Positions 20,721 to 33,538 of a DNA stretch of 64,000 nucleotides are shown here, piece by piece. The position numbers and the translations under genes were made by a program. Under the pieces are notes generated by a model that did no database searches, was not told the origin of the DNA, and worked only from the letters and a program-made list of their open reading frames with translations. This stretch comes from Sphingomicrobium lutaoense (lineage in GTDB: Bacteria > Pseudomonadota > Alphaproteobacteria > Sphingomonadales > Sphingomonadaceae), in assembly GCF_014195685.1 (NCBI RefSeq), contig NZ_JACICF010000001.1, forward strand, positions 342,992 to 406,991. The letters are read 5' to 3'. Each line of letters begins with the position of its first letter. Within the stretch, counting starts at the first letter, position 1.

Positions 20721-23087
20721 CTATTTCTTGTCGCCCGCGGACGGCTCCTTGGGCGGTGCCTTCTTCTTGCTCGCCGCGGGCTTCTTGGCCTTCTTCTTGG
20801 GCGGCTTGCGCTTGGGCTTGGGCGGGGTCGGGACGATCTCGAAGGCAGGCTTGCCGTTCTTCAGATGCACCTTCACCTCGCCGCCATCTACCAGCTTGCC
20901 AAAGAGCAGTTCCTCGGCAAGCGGCTGCTTGATCTTCTCCTGCACGAGCCGCGCCATCGGCCGCGCCCCATAAAGCTTGTCATAGCCCTTGGTGACCAGC
21001 CAGTCGCGCGCTTCCTCGTCCAGTTCGATATGCACGTCGCGATCCGCCAGCTGCAGTTCGAGCTGCAGGATGAACTTGTCGACCACGCGGCGCACGACGG
21101 CAGGCGGCAGGTAACCGAACGGCACCACCGCATCGAGACGGTTGCGGAATTCGGGCGTGAACATCTTCTTGACCGCATCTTCCTGCGCATCCTCGCGGGT
21201 GGCATTGCCGAACCCGATGCTCTCGCGCGCCATGTCCGCCGCCCCCGCATTGGTCGTCATGATGAGGATGACGTTGCGGAAATCGACCGTCTTGCCGTGA
21301 TGGTCGGTCAGCTGGCCATTATCCATCACCTGCAGAAGGATGTTGAACAGGTCGGGATGCGCCTTCTCGATCTCGTCGAGCAGCACCACCGAATGGGGGT
21401 TCTGGTCGACCGCATCGGTCAGGAGCCCGCCCTGGTCATAGCCCACATATCCCGGCGGCGCGCCGATGAGGCGGCTGACCGAGTGGCGCTCCATATATTC
21501 GGACATGTCGAACCGCTTGAGCTCGATTCCGAGGATCGACGCCAGTTGGCGCGCCACCTCGGTCTTGCCCACCCCGGTGGGCCCGCTGAACAGATAGTTG
21601 CCGATCGGCTTGTTCGGCTCGCGCAGCCCCGCCCGTGCCAGCTTGATCGCGCTGGCGAGCTTCTCGATCGCGATATCCTGCCCGAACACCACCCGCTTCA
21701 GGTCGGTCTCGAGCGTCTCGAGCACGCGCTTGTCATCGCTCGACACGCTCTTCGGCGGAATCCGCGCCATGGTCGCCACCACCGCCTCGATCTCGGCGAC
21801 GCTGATGGTCTTCTTGCGGCGGCTGGGCGGCTTGAGCATTTGCATCGCGCCCACCTCGTCGATCACGTCGATTGCCTTGTCGGGCAGCTTGCGGTCATGG
21901 ATGTAGCGATCCGAAAGCTCGACCGCGCTCTTGATCGCGTCGGGCAGATAGCGGACTCCGTGATGCTCTTCGAAATTGGGCCGCAGCCCGGTGAGGATCT
22001 TGATCGTGTCCTCCACCGAGGGTTCGACCACGTCGATCTTCTGGAACCGCCGCAACAGCGCCCGGTCCTTCTCGAAATGGTTGCGGAATTCCTTGTAGGT
22101 GGTCGAGCCGATGCAGCGGATCGACCCCGACGACAGAGCAGGCTTCAGAAGGTTCGAGGCATCCATCGCACCGCCGCTCGTCGCCCCCGCACCGATGACG
22201 GTGTGGATCTCGTCGATGAAGAGAATCGCGTGCGGCAGCTTCTCGAGCTCGTTGACGACCGACTTCAATCGCTCCTCGAAATCCCCGCGATAGCGCGTCC
22301 CGGCAAGCAGCGCCCCCATGTCGAGCGCATAGATTACCGCTTCGTTCAGCACGTCGGGCACGTCGCCCTCGACGATCTTGCGCGCCAGGCCCTCGGCGAT
22401 GGCGGTCTTCCCGACGCCCGGATCGCCGACATAAAGCGGGTTGTTCTTGGACCGGCGGCACAGGATCTGCACCGTGCGATCAACCTCGTCGCTCCGGCCG
22501 ATCAGCGGATCGATCTTGCCCTCGCGCGCCTTGCGGTTGAGATCGACGGTGAATTGCTGAAGAGCGCTTTCCTTCTTCTCGCCGCCTTTCGCCTCGACCT
22601 TTTCGTCGGGCGCCTCGGCACCTTCGGGCGGGCTCGGCTCGGCGCTGCCGCCCTTGCCCACGCCATGCGAGATGAAGGTCACCGCATCGAGGCGGCTCAT
22701 GTCCTGCTGCTGGAGGAAATAGACTGCATAGCTCTCGCGCTCCGAAAAGAGCGCGACCAGCAGATTGGCGCCGGTCACCTCGTCGCGCCCCGACGACTGG
22801 ACGTGAAGGATCGCGCGCTGCACCACTCGCTGGAAACCGCTGGTGGGATTGGGGTCGGTCGCGGCATCGCTCACCAGCGCCCCCAATTCGGTGTCGAGAT
22901 AATTCTTGACGGTGGTGCGCAGTTCCTCGCGCTCGACCCCGCAGGCATTCATCACCTGCGCGGCATGTTCGTCGTCGATCAGCGCGACGAGCAGATGTTC
23001 CAGCGTCGCATATTCATGACGCCGCTTGCTTGCCTCGCCCAACGCATTGTGAAGCGTCTGTTCAAGTTCGCGGGCAAAACTGGGCAT
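20721..23087 (-). CDS. clpA: ATP-dependent Clp protease ATPase subunit ClpA
   Basis: Hexameric unfoldase feeding ClpP. 788 residues: N-terminal Clp repeat domain (about 1-145), an acidic/Lys linker (about 150-175), first AAA module with GDPGVGKTA and second with GPTGVGKTE, and the C-terminal small domain. The last ~38 residues are an unusual Lys/Pro/Ala-rich tail. No clpS gene adjoins it. The ATG has AAGGAG 9 bases upstream. The DUF1192 gene lies 73 bases upstream on the same strand. Confidence 0.96.
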   Translation of the reverse strand: MPSFARELEQTLHNALGEASKRRHEYATLEHLLVALIDDEHAAQVMNACGVEREELRTTVKNYLDTELGALVSDAATDPNPTSGFQRVVQRAILHVQSSGRDEVTGANLLVALFSERESYAVYFLQQQDMSRLDAVTFISHGVGKGGSAEPSPPEGAEAPDEKVEAKGGEKKESALQQFTVDLNRKAREGKIDPLIGRSDEVDRTVQILCRRSKNNPLYVGDPGVGKTAIAEGLARKIVEGDVPDVLNEAVIYALDMGALLAGTRYRGDFEERLKSVVNELEKLPHAILFIDEIHTVIGAGATSGGAMDASNLLKPALSSGSIRCIGSTTYKEFRNHFEKDRALLRRFQKIDVVEPSVEDTIKILTGLRPNFEEHHGVRYLPDAIKSAVELSDRYIHDRKLPDKAIDVIDEVGAMQMLKPPSRRKKTISVAEIEAVVATMARIPPKSVSSDDKRVLETLETDLKRVVFGQDIAIEKLASAIKLARAGLREPNKPIGNYLFSGPTGVGKTEVARQLASILGIELKRFDMSEYMERHSVSRLIGAPPGYVGYDQGGLLTDAVDQNPHSVVLLDEIEKAHPDLFNILLQVMDNGQLTDHHGKTVDFRNVILIMTTNAGAADMARESIGFGNATREDAQEDAVKKMFTPEFRNRLDAVVPFGYLPPAVVRRVVDKFILQLELQLADRDVHIELDEEARDWLVTKGYDKLYGARPMARLVQEKIKQPLAEELLFGKLVDGGEVKVHLKNGKPAFEIVPTPPKPKRKPPKKKAKKPAASKKKAPPKEPSAGDKK

Positions 23088-23160
23088 GAATTTTTCTCCT
23101 TGTTCCAGCTACATCGGAACGGGTGGGGAGGGGTTCAAGGGCAGGATGGCCACCACTGGC

Positions 23161-23355
23161 TCAACTCTTCCTGAACAGCTGGTCAGCGGCGGACAGATGG
23201 CTCGACTTTCCGGCCTTGTGGCTTTCGACCCGGGCGATTTCGGCCTTCAGCCGGGCAATGCGCTGGTCGAGTTCGTCCAGCGACAGGGGGTCAAGGTCTT
23301 CCCGGCCGATTTCCACGATCGGGTCGCCGGGGGCAAAATCGTCATCCTCTTCCAT
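23161..23355 (-). CDS. DUF1192 family small protein
   Basis: 64 residues: acidic N-terminus MEEDDDF, then a short coiled coil (SLDELDQRIARLKAEIARVE) and a C-terminus with AADQLFRKS. This is the DUF1192 pattern, an alphaproteobacterial family of unknown function. It lies upstream of clpA on the same strand and 72 bases from the divergent oxidoreductase gene. Confidence 0.88.
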   Translation of the reverse strand: MEEDDDFAPGDPIVEIGREDLDPLSLDELDQRIARLKAEIARVESHKAGKSSHLSAADQLFRKS

Positions 23356-23427
23356 CCTTCTCAGCGTTGACCCTCATCGCCCCCAAGTCAATAAGTCGAA
23401 TCGCCCCAAGACCGGACGAAGGAAATT

Positions 23428-24423
23428 ATGCCGCTCCCCGATGTCATGCGTGTCGTCGCCATCGCCCAGCTGGGCGGGCCGGAAATGCTCAGGCTCGAAC
23501 AGAGGCCGCTGCCCTCGCCGGGCCCGGAAGAGGTGCTGATCAAGGTGGCGGCGGCAGGCGTCAACCGCCCCGACATCCTCCAGCGCATGGGCCTCTATCC
23601 CCCTCCGCCGGGGGCCAGCGACATCCCGGGCCTAGAGGTCGCCGGCGAAGTGGTCGCGGCGGGCGAGCTCGCCCAGTCTATGATGGGCAAGAGGGTCTGC
23701 GCCCTCGTGTCGGGCGGCGGCTATGCCGACTATTGCATCGCCGATCGCGGCACCTGCCTCGTCGTTCCCGAGATCCTCACCGACGCCGAGGCGGCGGCGA
23801 TGCCCGAAACGCTCTTCACCGTCTGGATCAACCTTTTCGAACGGGGCTTCGCGGCCGAGGGCGACCACGTCCTCGTCCATGGCGGGACAAGCGGCATCGG
23901 CACCATGGCAATCCGGCTCGGCAATCTCTTCGGCCTTGACGTCGCGGTGACCTGCGGAAGCGATGAAAAATGCGCCGCCGCGCTCGACCTGGGCGCGGCG
24001 CTGGCGATCAATTACAAGGACAGCGACTTCGTCGACGCGATCGAACGGTGGACCGAGGGACGCGGTGTCGATGTCGTGCTCGACATGGTCGGCGGCGATT
24101 ATCTGCCGCGCAATCTGGCCTGTCTCGCCGAGGATGGCCGCCATGTCTCGATCGCCTTCCAGCGCGGCAAGGATGCGACCCTCGACATCATGGACATGAT
24201 GCGCCGCCGCCTGACGCTCACCGGATCGACGCTTCGCCCCCGCGAAAATGCCTTCAAGACGATGGTCGCCGACGAACTGCGCGGCACCGTCTGGCCCTAT
24301 GTCGAGGGCGGGCGCCTCAAGCCGGTGATGGATGAGGCCTTTCCGCTCGCCGAGGCCGCCAAGGCCCATGCGCGCATGCAGGCGGGCGAGCATATCGGCA
24401 AGATCGTGCTGCTCACCGGCTGA
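23428..24423 (+). CDS. NAD(P)H:quinone oxidoreductase, PIG3/zeta-crystallin-like
   Basis: 331 residues, medium-chain dehydrogenase fold without the zinc Cys set. The N-terminal domain has NRPDILQRMGLYPPPPGASDIPGLE; the NADPH-binding loop is VHGGTSGIGTMAI, and GRHVSIAFQRG with the RPRENAFK segment are typical of the PIG3/QorB-like group that reduces quinones or acts on 2-enoyl substrates. AAGGAA precedes the ATG by 5 bases. A terminator follows 85 bases after the stop. Confidence 0.88.
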   Translation: MPLPDVMRVVAIAQLGGPEMLRLEQRPLPSPGPEEVLIKVAAAGVNRPDILQRMGLYPPPPGASDIPGLEVAGEVVAAGELAQSMMGKRVCALVSGGGYADYCIADRGTCLVVPEILTDAEAAAMPETLFTVWINLFERGFAAEGDHVLVHGGTSGIGTMAIRLGNLFGLDVAVTCGSDEKCAAALDLGAALAINYKDSDFVDAIERWTEGRGVDVVLDMVGGDYLPRNLACLAEDGRHVSIAFQRGKDATLDIMDMMRRRLTLTGSTLRPRENAFKTMVADELRGTVWPYVEGGRLKPVMDEAFPLAEAAKAHARMQAGEHIGKIVLLTG

Positions 24424-24507
24424 TGCGGCGGCGCCGGACGCCCGTTCGGACCGCGCCAAGGTATTGCCCTCAGGGCCGCAAAGGCCTACATCGGCTCTCA
24501 CAACATT

Positions 24508-24542
24508 GGCCGCTCCGGAAAGGGGCGGCCCTTTCTATTTTT
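24508..24542 (+). terminator. Rho-independent terminator after the quinone oxidoreductase gene
   Basis: Stem GGCCGCTCC / GGGGCGGCC (one G-T pair) with loop GGAAA, then CTTTCTATTTTT. It ends 11 bases before the TrcR start codon, so the T-tract abuts its GGAG ribosome-binding site; it may act as an attenuator as well. Confidence 0.75.
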
Positions 24543-24553
24543 GGAGTTTGCTC

Positions 24554-25261
24554 ATGGCCCAGCCCCTGATGCCCCACGCAACCGCCGCCTGGCTCGTCGA
24601 GAACACGGCACTCAGCTTCGAACAGATCGCCGAATTCTGCGGGCTTCACATCCTCGAGGTGCAGGCCATTGCCGACGATACCGCGGCGACCAAGCTCACG
24701 GGCCGCGACCCGCTGCGCGCGGGCGAACTGACTCATGAGGAAATCGAGAAGGGCCAGAAGGACCCCGATTACCGCCTCAAGATGATCAAGGCGCCCGAAG
24801 CGGTCACCCGCACCAAGGGGCCGCGCTACACACCCGTTTCCAAACGGCAGGACAAGCCCGACGGCATCGCCTGGATCATCAAGAACCATCCCGAGGTGAC
24901 CGACGGCCAGATTTCCAAGCTCATCGGCACCACCCGCACCACTATCGGCGCGATTCGCGATCGCACCCATTGGAACATGGCCAACATCCAGCCCAAGGAT
25001 CCGGTCACCCTGGGTCTGACCACCCAGCGCGAACTCGATGCCGCGGTGGCCAAGGCCGCCAAGGCCGCGGGCAAGGAAGAGGCGCCTGCCGACACCGGGA
25101 TGGAGCATGATCGCGAAGCGCTCATCGAACAGCTGCGCGCCGAACGCGAACAGGCTGCGCGCGACGCCGAAGCCGCGCTCGCTGCCGAAGCCGCCGAAGC
25201 CGCGGGTGAGGACAAGAGCGACGAGATCGTTCCCGGCATCAAGGACCCGTTCAAGCATTGA
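24554..25261 (+). CDS. trcR: Cell cycle transcriptional regulator TrcR (DUF1013)
   Basis: 235 residues. The N-terminal half is the DUF1013 domain ([28 protein letters not shown] ... [27 protein letters not shown]) containing two helix-turn-helix-like elements; the C-terminal third is an Ala/Glu-rich, probably coiled segment ending GIKDPFKH. The family is conserved in alphaproteobacteria and is linked to cell-cycle transcription in Caulobacter. The ATG at 24554 has GGAG 7 bases upstream. Confidence 0.88.
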   Translation: MAQPLMPHATAAWLVENTALSFEQIAEFCGLHILEVQAIADDTAATKLTGRDPLRAGELTHEEIEKGQKDPDYRLKMIKAPEAVTRTKGPRYTPVSKRQDKPDGIAWIIKNHPEVTDGQISKLIGTTRTTIGAIRDRTHWNMANIQPKDPVTLGLTTQRELDAAVAKAAKAAGKEEAPADTGMEHDREALIEQLRAEREQAARDAEAALAAEAAEAAGEDKSDEIVPGIKDPFKH

Positions 25262-25293
25262 TAAGTGCGCGCCCCCGCGCCACAGTCATGCCC

Positions 25294-25536
25294 ATGAACG
25301 AACAGCCTGTCGAACAGATGGATTTCGAGACCGCGCTGGCGGAGCTCGAAACCATCGTGCGTACCCTCGAACAGGGGGATGAACCGCTTGACCGCTCGAT
25401 CGCGCTCTACCAGCGCGCCGAGACGCTCAAGAAACATTGCGAAACCCGTTTGAAGTCCGCGCGCGAACGGATCGAGAAGATCACTCTCGACGCCGATGGC
25501 AATCCCGCGGGGGCCGAACCCTTCGATGCCGGCTGA
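25294..25536 (+). CDS. xseB: Exodeoxyribonuclease VII small subunit
   Basis: 80 residues; the helical hairpin motif [20 protein letters not shown] and [20 protein letters not shown] is diagnostic. XseB coats XseA in the nuclease that degrades single-stranded DNA. The start is ATG 25294 or 25288; neither has a strong Shine-Dalgarno. It overlaps ispA by 11 bases, the common xseB-ispA arrangement. xseA is not in the window. Confidence 0.92.
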   Translation: MNEQPVEQMDFETALAELETIVRTLEQGDEPLDRSIALYQRAETLKKHCETRLKSARERIEKITLDADGNPAGAEPFDAG

Positions 25537-26440
25537 GCCATTGGACCAGCCCGTCCTGACCCTTTCCGAAGAGGCTGGCCGTGTCGCCGCCCGGGTCGAC
25601 GAACTGTTCGACAAGCTGCTCACGCCGCCGGGCGACCGGCGCGACCGCCTGTTCAAGGCGATGGCCCATGCCGCGATCGGCGGAGGCAAGCGCATGCGCC
25701 CCCTGCTCACCGTCGCTGCCGCCCGCCTGTTCGGGATCGACGAGAAAAGGGCAATCCGCGTCGGCACCGCGATCGAGGCGATCCATGTCTATTCGCTCAT
25801 CCATGACGATCTGCCCTGCATGGACGATGACGATCTGCGCCGCGGAAAGCCTGCCACTCACAAGCGTTTCGACGAAGCGACCGCGGTGCTCGCGGGCGAC
25901 AGCCTTCACGACCTCGCCTTCGAAATCCTTTCCGATCCCGCGACCCACGAACGGCCGGCGGTGCGATTGGAACTTATCGCCGCGCTTGCGCAGGCCTCGG
26001 GGCCGGCGGGAATGGCGGGCGGGCAGATGATGGACCTTGCCGCCGAAGGCGAGGCACTCGATCTCGGCGCGATTACCCGACTCCAGCAGCTCAAGACCGG
26101 CGCGCTCATCGAATATTCGGTCGAGGCCGCCTGCATCATGGCGCGGCTCCCCGAGGACCGGCGCACGCCTTATCGCGGCTATGCCCGCAATGTCGGGCTG
26201 GCCTTCCAGATTGCCGACGATCTCATTGATCATTCGGGCGACGAGGAGAGGGCGGGCAAGCGCGTCGGCAAGGATGCCGATGCGGGCAAGGCGACGTTCG
26301 TCTCGCTCCTGGGCGAGGAACGTGCCCGCGCCCAGGCCAACATGCTGGTCGAGCAGGCCGGCGAACATCTCAAGGGGCATGGCGAGGAAGCCGATCTCCT
26401 GCGCGCCATCGCGCGCTTTGCCGTGGAAAGGGACCGTTAA
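25526..26440 (+). CDS. ispA: Farnesyl/polyprenyl diphosphate synthase
   Basis: 304 residues, all-helical isoprenyl synthase. The first Asp-rich motif DDLPCMD has the four-residue insertion of bacterial farnesyl diphosphate synthases; the second is DDLID. It condenses isopentenyl and dimethylallyl/geranyl diphosphate to farnesyl diphosphate for quinones, carotenoids and bactoprenol. The ATG at 25526 lies inside the end of xseB, so translation is coupled; the coaD start codon follows its stop directly. Confidence 0.93.
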   Translation: MPAEPLDQPVLTLSEEAGRVAARVDELFDKLLTPPGDRRDRLFKAMAHAAIGGGKRMRPLLTVAAARLFGIDEKRAIRVGTAIEAIHVYSLIHDDLPCMDDDDLRRGKPATHKRFDEATAVLAGDSLHDLAFEILSDPATHERPAVRLELIAALAQASGPAGMAGGQMMDLAAEGEALDLGAITRLQQLKTGALIEYSVEAACIMARLPEDRRTPYRGYARNVGLAFQIADDLIDHSGDEERAGKRVGKDADAGKATFVSLLGEERARAQANMLVEQAGEHLKGHGEEADLLRAIARFAVERDR

Positions 26441-26935
26441 ATGCGCATCGGCGTCTATCCTGGAACCTTCGATCCCATCACGCTGGGACATCTCGACATC
26501 ATCCAGCGCGCCTCGGGTCTCGTCGACAAGCTCATCATCGGGGTGACCACCAATCCCGCCAAGGCGCCGATGTTCTCGGTCGAGGAACGGCTCGAGATGG
26601 TCCGCCGAGAAACCGCGTCGCTGGGCAAGGGGATCGAGGTGGTGGCCTTCAACTCGCTGCTCATGGACTTCGCGCAGGAACAGGGCGCGGCGATGATCAT
26701 CCGCGGGCTGCGCGCGGTCGCCGATTTCGAATATGAATATCAGATGGCGGGCATGAACCAGCAGCTCAACGACGAGATCGAGACTGTCTTCCTGATGGCC
26801 GATGTTTCGCTCCAGCCGATTGCCTCGCGGCTGGTGAAGGAAATCGCGCGCTACGGCGGCCCCATCGACAAGTTCGTTCCGGCAGAGGTGGTCAAGGATG
26901 TCGCCCGCCGCCTCGCCGAGGAAAATGGCAGCTAG
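26441..26935 (+). CDS. coaD: Pantetheine-phosphate adenylyltransferase
   Basis: Penultimate step of coenzyme A synthesis. 164 residues with the nucleotidyltransferase motif GTFDPITLGH, the KLIIGVTTNPAK segment, IRGLRAVADFEYEYQMA and the C-terminal region around PIDKFVP. Its ATG follows the ispA stop with no gap, so it is the third gene of an xseB-ispA-coaD operon. Confidence 0.97.
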   Translation: MRIGVYPGTFDPITLGHLDIIQRASGLVDKLIIGVTTNPAKAPMFSVEERLEMVRRETASLGKGIEVVAFNSLLMDFAQEQGAAMIIRGLRAVADFEYEYQMAGMNQQLNDEIETVFLMADVSLQPIASRLVKEIARYGGPIDKFVPAEVVKDVARRLAEENGS

Positions 26936-27031
26936 CGGCCATCGACCATTTATCTCGCGCCCCTAAAAGGGGTGGCAAGCGGTCCATGCCTCTGATAGGC
27001 GGACCATCCAGACTTTCCGTGGAGGGGATAT

Positions 27032-27667
27032 ATGTTCAAGGCGTTGGTTCGATTGGCTTTTTGCGGGGCTGCCATGACCATGGCACTGCCTGCCTCGGCC
27101 GAGGTTCTCACCCATCGCGCTCCGGCGCATATCGCCGAGGATCCGGCGAACCAGCTGACCTTGGAACTGTCGAATGGCGGCACGGTGGTGATCCAGCTTC
27201 GCCCCGACGCCGCGCCCCGCCATGTCTATCGCATCCAGCAGCTCGCCAGCTCGGGTTTCTATGACGGCGTCATCTTCCACCGCGTCATTCCGGGCTTCAT
27301 GGCGCAGGGCGGCGATCCGACCGGCACCGGCCAGGGCGGCAGCCCGCTTCCCGATCTCGAGGCCGAGTTCAATCGCCTTCCGCACGTTCGCGGGGTCTTT
27401 GCGATGGCGCGCGCCGAAGACCGCAACAGCGCCAACAGCCAATTCTACATCGTCCTCCATCCGCGCTTCAATCTCGACCATGAATATACCGTTCTGGGCC
27501 GGGTGAAGTCGGGCATGTCGGCGGTCGATGCCATCGCGCCCGGCGAACCGCCCGCCAACCCGACGCGGATCGTCCGCGCTTCGCTCGGCGGCCCGTTGCC
27601 CGCCGCTCCCGCTGCCCCTGCCGCGCAGGCAGAGGCGGTGGCCGAAGAGAGCGCCCCGGCCGAATAA
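27032..27667 (+). CDS. Periplasmic peptidyl-prolyl cis-trans isomerase (cyclophilin)
   Basis: 211 residues: signal peptide (about 1-23, ending ALPASA), then a cyclophilin domain with [39 protein letters not shown] and the [16 protein letters not shown] strand, and a 30-residue Ala/Pro/Glu-rich tail that may be disordered. It speeds proline isomerisation in exported proteins. GTGGAGGGG precedes the ATG. The stop overlaps the queA start (TAATG). Confidence 0.93.
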   Translation: MFKALVRLAFCGAAMTMALPASAEVLTHRAPAHIAEDPANQLTLELSNGGTVVIQLRPDAAPRHVYRIQQLASSGFYDGVIFHRVIPGFMAQGGDPTGTGQGGSPLPDLEAEFNRLPHVRGVFAMARAEDRNSANSQFYIVLHPRFNLDHEYTVLGRVKSGMSAVDAIAPGEPPANPTRIVRASLGGPLPAAPAAPAAQAEAVAEESAPAE

Positions 27668-28701
27668 TGAAAGTCGACCTGTTCGACTTCGACCTGCCGC
27701 CCGAACGCATCGCGCTGCGCCCCGCGCGCCCGCGCGATGCCGCGCGCATGCTGCTCGTGCGCGGCGAGGAGATGGTCGACAAGGGCGTGCTCGACCTGCC
27801 CGACCTGCTCGATCCGCGCGACGTGCTCGTCTTCAACGACACCCGCGTGATCCCCGCCCAGCTCGAAGGAAAAAGAGGGGAAGCCCGCATCGGCGCGACC
27901 CTTCACAAGCGCAAGGGGCTACGCTCCTGGTGGGCCTTCGTGCGCAACGCCAAGCGCGTGCGCGACGGCGACCGCATCGACTTCGGCAAAGGCGTCACCG
28001 CGATCGCCGAGCGCCGCGACGAGGCCGGTGCGATCCTGTTGGATTTCGAAGGCGAGGAACCCGTCGAGATCCTCCTTGAACGCGCCGGCACCATGCCGCT
28101 TCCCCCCTACATCGCCTCCAAGCGCGGCACCGACGAGAAGGACCGCGACGACTATCAGACCATCTTCGCCCAGCAAGACGGTGCAGTCGCCGCCCCCACC
28201 GCTTCGCTGCATTTCACCGATCGCCTCGTCAAGGCAATCGACGACGCAGGCATCGCCCGCGAAACGCTCACTCTCCACGTCGGCGCCGGTACTTTCCTGC
28301 CGGTGAAAGCCGACGACACCGAAGACCATCGCATGCATTCCGAATGGGGTCGCATCGACCAGGCGACGGCCGACCGCCTCAACGCCGCGAGGCAGAGCGG
28401 CGGGCGTCTGATCGCGGTGGGCACCACCGCGCTTCGCCTCCTCGAAAGCGCCGCTGACGAGGATGGCAGGATCCATCCCTTTGAAGGCGACACCGACATC
28501 TTCATCACCCCGGGCTATCGCTTCCGCGCGGTCGACGGGCTGATGACCAATTTCCACCTGCCCAAATCGACGCTCTTTATGCTGGTCTCGGCGCTGATGG
28601 GCCTCGATGTGATGAAGGCGGCCTATGCCCATGCGATCGAGCATCGTTATCGCTTCTACAGCTATGGCGACAGCTCGCTGCTACTCCCGGCCTCGCGTTG
28701 A
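27667..28701 (+). CDS. queA: S-adenosylmethionine:tRNA ribosyltransferase-isomerase
   Basis: Transfers and isomerises the ribosyl group of SAM onto preQ1-tRNA, forming epoxyqueuosine. 344 residues with the N-terminal [38 protein letters not shown] and C-terminal [16 protein letters not shown] motifs. It is coupled to the cyclophilin gene by a TAATG overlap. tgt, the earlier enzyme of the same pathway, lies 1.6 kb downstream on the same strand. Confidence 0.97.
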   Translation: MKVDLFDFDLPPERIALRPARPRDAARMLLVRGEEMVDKGVLDLPDLLDPRDVLVFNDTRVIPAQLEGKRGEARIGATLHKRKGLRSWWAFVRNAKRVRDGDRIDFGKGVTAIAERRDEAGAILLDFEGEEPVEILLERAGTMPLPPYIASKRGTDEKDRDDYQTIFAQQDGAVAAPTASLHFTDRLVKAIDDAGIARETLTLHVGAGTFLPVKADDTEDHRMHSEWGRIDQATADRLNAARQSGGRLIAVGTTALRLLESAADEDGRIHPFEGDTDIFITPGYRFRAVDGLMTNFHLPKSTLFMLVSALMGLDVMKAAYAHAIEHRYRFYSYGDSSLLLPASR

Positions 28702-28765
28702 TCTCTGCCGCTTCGGCCTGTAGGCCGCGCGGCATCCTTCCACCTATTGAAACGGAGCGCAATTC

Positions 28766-29673
28766 GTGACGCGGACGATCGCCCTTGGCCTCATTCTTCT
28801 TGGCGCAGCACCGGCCGGCGCCGCCTTGCCCGAGCCTGTGCGCGAGATGATCGATGCCGCGGTCGCGACCGGCGATCCCGCCAAGGTCAGCGTCATTCTC
28901 GACCTCGCTCGGCAAACCAATCCCGAGGAGAGGGCCGAGCTGGACGCGATCGCGGCCCGCTTTGCCGAGCAGCAGGCGGCGAGGGCCGCGGCCGAAGCGA
29001 AGCGCAAGCAGGAGGAAATTCGCGAAGCCGGGATGCTCGAACGTTGGAAGGGGCGTGGAGAATTGGGCGCCTTTCGCGCGACGGGCAATAGCAATGACCT
29101 CGGCGTCACCGCAGGCCTGAAGCTCAAGCGTGAAGGCATCGACTGGCGCCACAAATTGTCGGGGCTCGTCGATTATCGCCGCAGCGATGGCAGCACGACG
29201 CGCGAACAATTTCTCGCGGCCTATGAGCCGCATTACAAGATCGAGGATGGGCTGTTCGCGTTCGGCCTTGCCCAATATGAGCGCGACCGTTTCCAGGGCT
29301 TTGCCGCCCGGACGACCCTGTCCGGTGGCCTGGGCTATCAGCTGGTCGACAGCGAACGATTGCAGGTCGCGGTTAAGGGCGGGCCGGCATGGCGTCGTAC
29401 CTCGCTGATCGGCGGCGGTACCGAGAACCATCTGGCGGGACTGGCCGCACTAGATCTGGATTATCAGCTTACCGACCGGCTGGCGCTAACGGAAAGCGTC
29501 GAGGCCTATCTGGAAAGCGGCAGCACGACGCTCAAGTCGGTTACGGGCTTGGAGGCCGACCTGGGGGGCAGCCTGATCGGGCGGGTGGCCTATGTCGTCG
29601 AACATGAGACCGACCCGCCCGCCGGCGCGGTCAAGACCGACACGCTGACACGCGTGACAATCGTCTACGACTT

Positions 29674-29677
<4 letters not shown>
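28766..29677 (+). CDS. DUF481 family outer-membrane protein
   Basis: 303 residues: signal peptide (MTRTIALGLILLGAAPAGAA), an Ala/Arg/Glu-rich coiled stretch (about 60-95), then the DUF481 domain of alternating beta strands (GELGAFRATGNSNDLGVTAGLKL) ending in an aromatic residue (IVYDF), as in beta-barrel proteins. The role of the family is unknown. The start is GTG at 28766 with GGAG 8 bases upstream. The stop shares CTAG with convergent LysM. Confidence 0.85.
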
Positions 29678-32770
<3,093 letters not shown>

Positions 32771-32858
32771 TCAAAAATCCGGAAAAAGGAACGCGGGGAA
32801 GCCCGCTCACACACGGTTAGCGGCCCTGCCGCCAAGGCGCGAAAAAGTCAAGGAAAGC

Positions 32859-33308
32859 TCAACCCCCGCGGCGTGGCTCGAGAAGATGGAATTTCTCGAT
32901 CTTGCAGCTTCCGCCCATGCGGGTGCGGATGACATCGCGGTCGGCGCATAGCTGCTCGTCGCTCGGCTGGAGGTAGAAGCCGCCGTAGAAATCGAGGGTG
33001 GGGCAGTCGCTGTCCATCTCGACCCGAAGGCGCTGGCGGTTGGCCAGTACGAAATCGACCGAGCGCGGCCCGCTGATGAGGGCACCCGCGATGCGGCGCG
33101 AAGGCAGGCAGCGCGGCCCGTCGCGAAGAAAGAAGGCCTGGGGACTGACGGTGCGGCTGCGGGGGCGGACGGGAACACGGACGATGAGCTGGCCACGGAT
33201 GATCACGCGCCGGACCGTCGGCGGTTCTGCCTCTGCTGTCGGCGGAGCCGGGGCAAGGCCAAGGCTGCTCAATGCCAAAAGCGGGAAATATCCCAGCGTA
33301 AAGATCAA
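32859..33308 (-). CDS. Secreted protein of unknown function, Cys-containing
   Basis: 149 residues. A hydrophobic N-terminal signal (MIFTLGYFPLLALSSLGLA) precedes a basic mature protein with four Cys: one in GPRCLPSRR, then CPTLDFYGGFYLQP, QLCADRD and GSCKIEKFHL, which could form disulfides in the periplasm. I do not recognise a named family. The start is TTG at 33308: an in-frame TAA lies three codons upstream, and GTGGAG lies 9 bases upstream, which supports it. Downstream of it on the same strand is the helicase gene. Confidence 0.72.
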   Translation of the reverse strand: MIFTLGYFPLLALSSLGLAPAPPTAEAEPPTVRRVIIRGQLIVRVPVRPRSRTVSPQAFFLRDGPRCLPSRRIAGALISGPRSVDFVLANRQRLRVEMDSDCPTLDFYGGFYLQPSDEQLCADRDVIRTRMGGSCKIEKFHLLEPRRGG

Positions 33309-33538
33309 AGATTATGCTCCACGATGCCACAAAGATTGTGCCACCGGACGGTTGAACCGCAAATGAATTGCGGGCGCAAGGCCGGCAGGGTCGGCGCGTC
33401 TCGGGGGCGCTCCGTCACAACGATGCTTGCAAGCCAGCGGGGAGGGGCTTAGAGGGTGCGCCATCGAAATCCACGCTGGACACATGAGCCGCGCGTAGGC
33501 GCGTGAAGCCCGGCCAATCCTTTGGGAGAATGATCGAC

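Noticed and set aside
20493-23174. 893-codon open frame on the plus strand
   Set aside because: It runs antisense to clpA and to the start of the M28 gene; GC-rich codon bias keeps the opposite strand open. The protein is Arg/His/Asp-rich with no family similarity.
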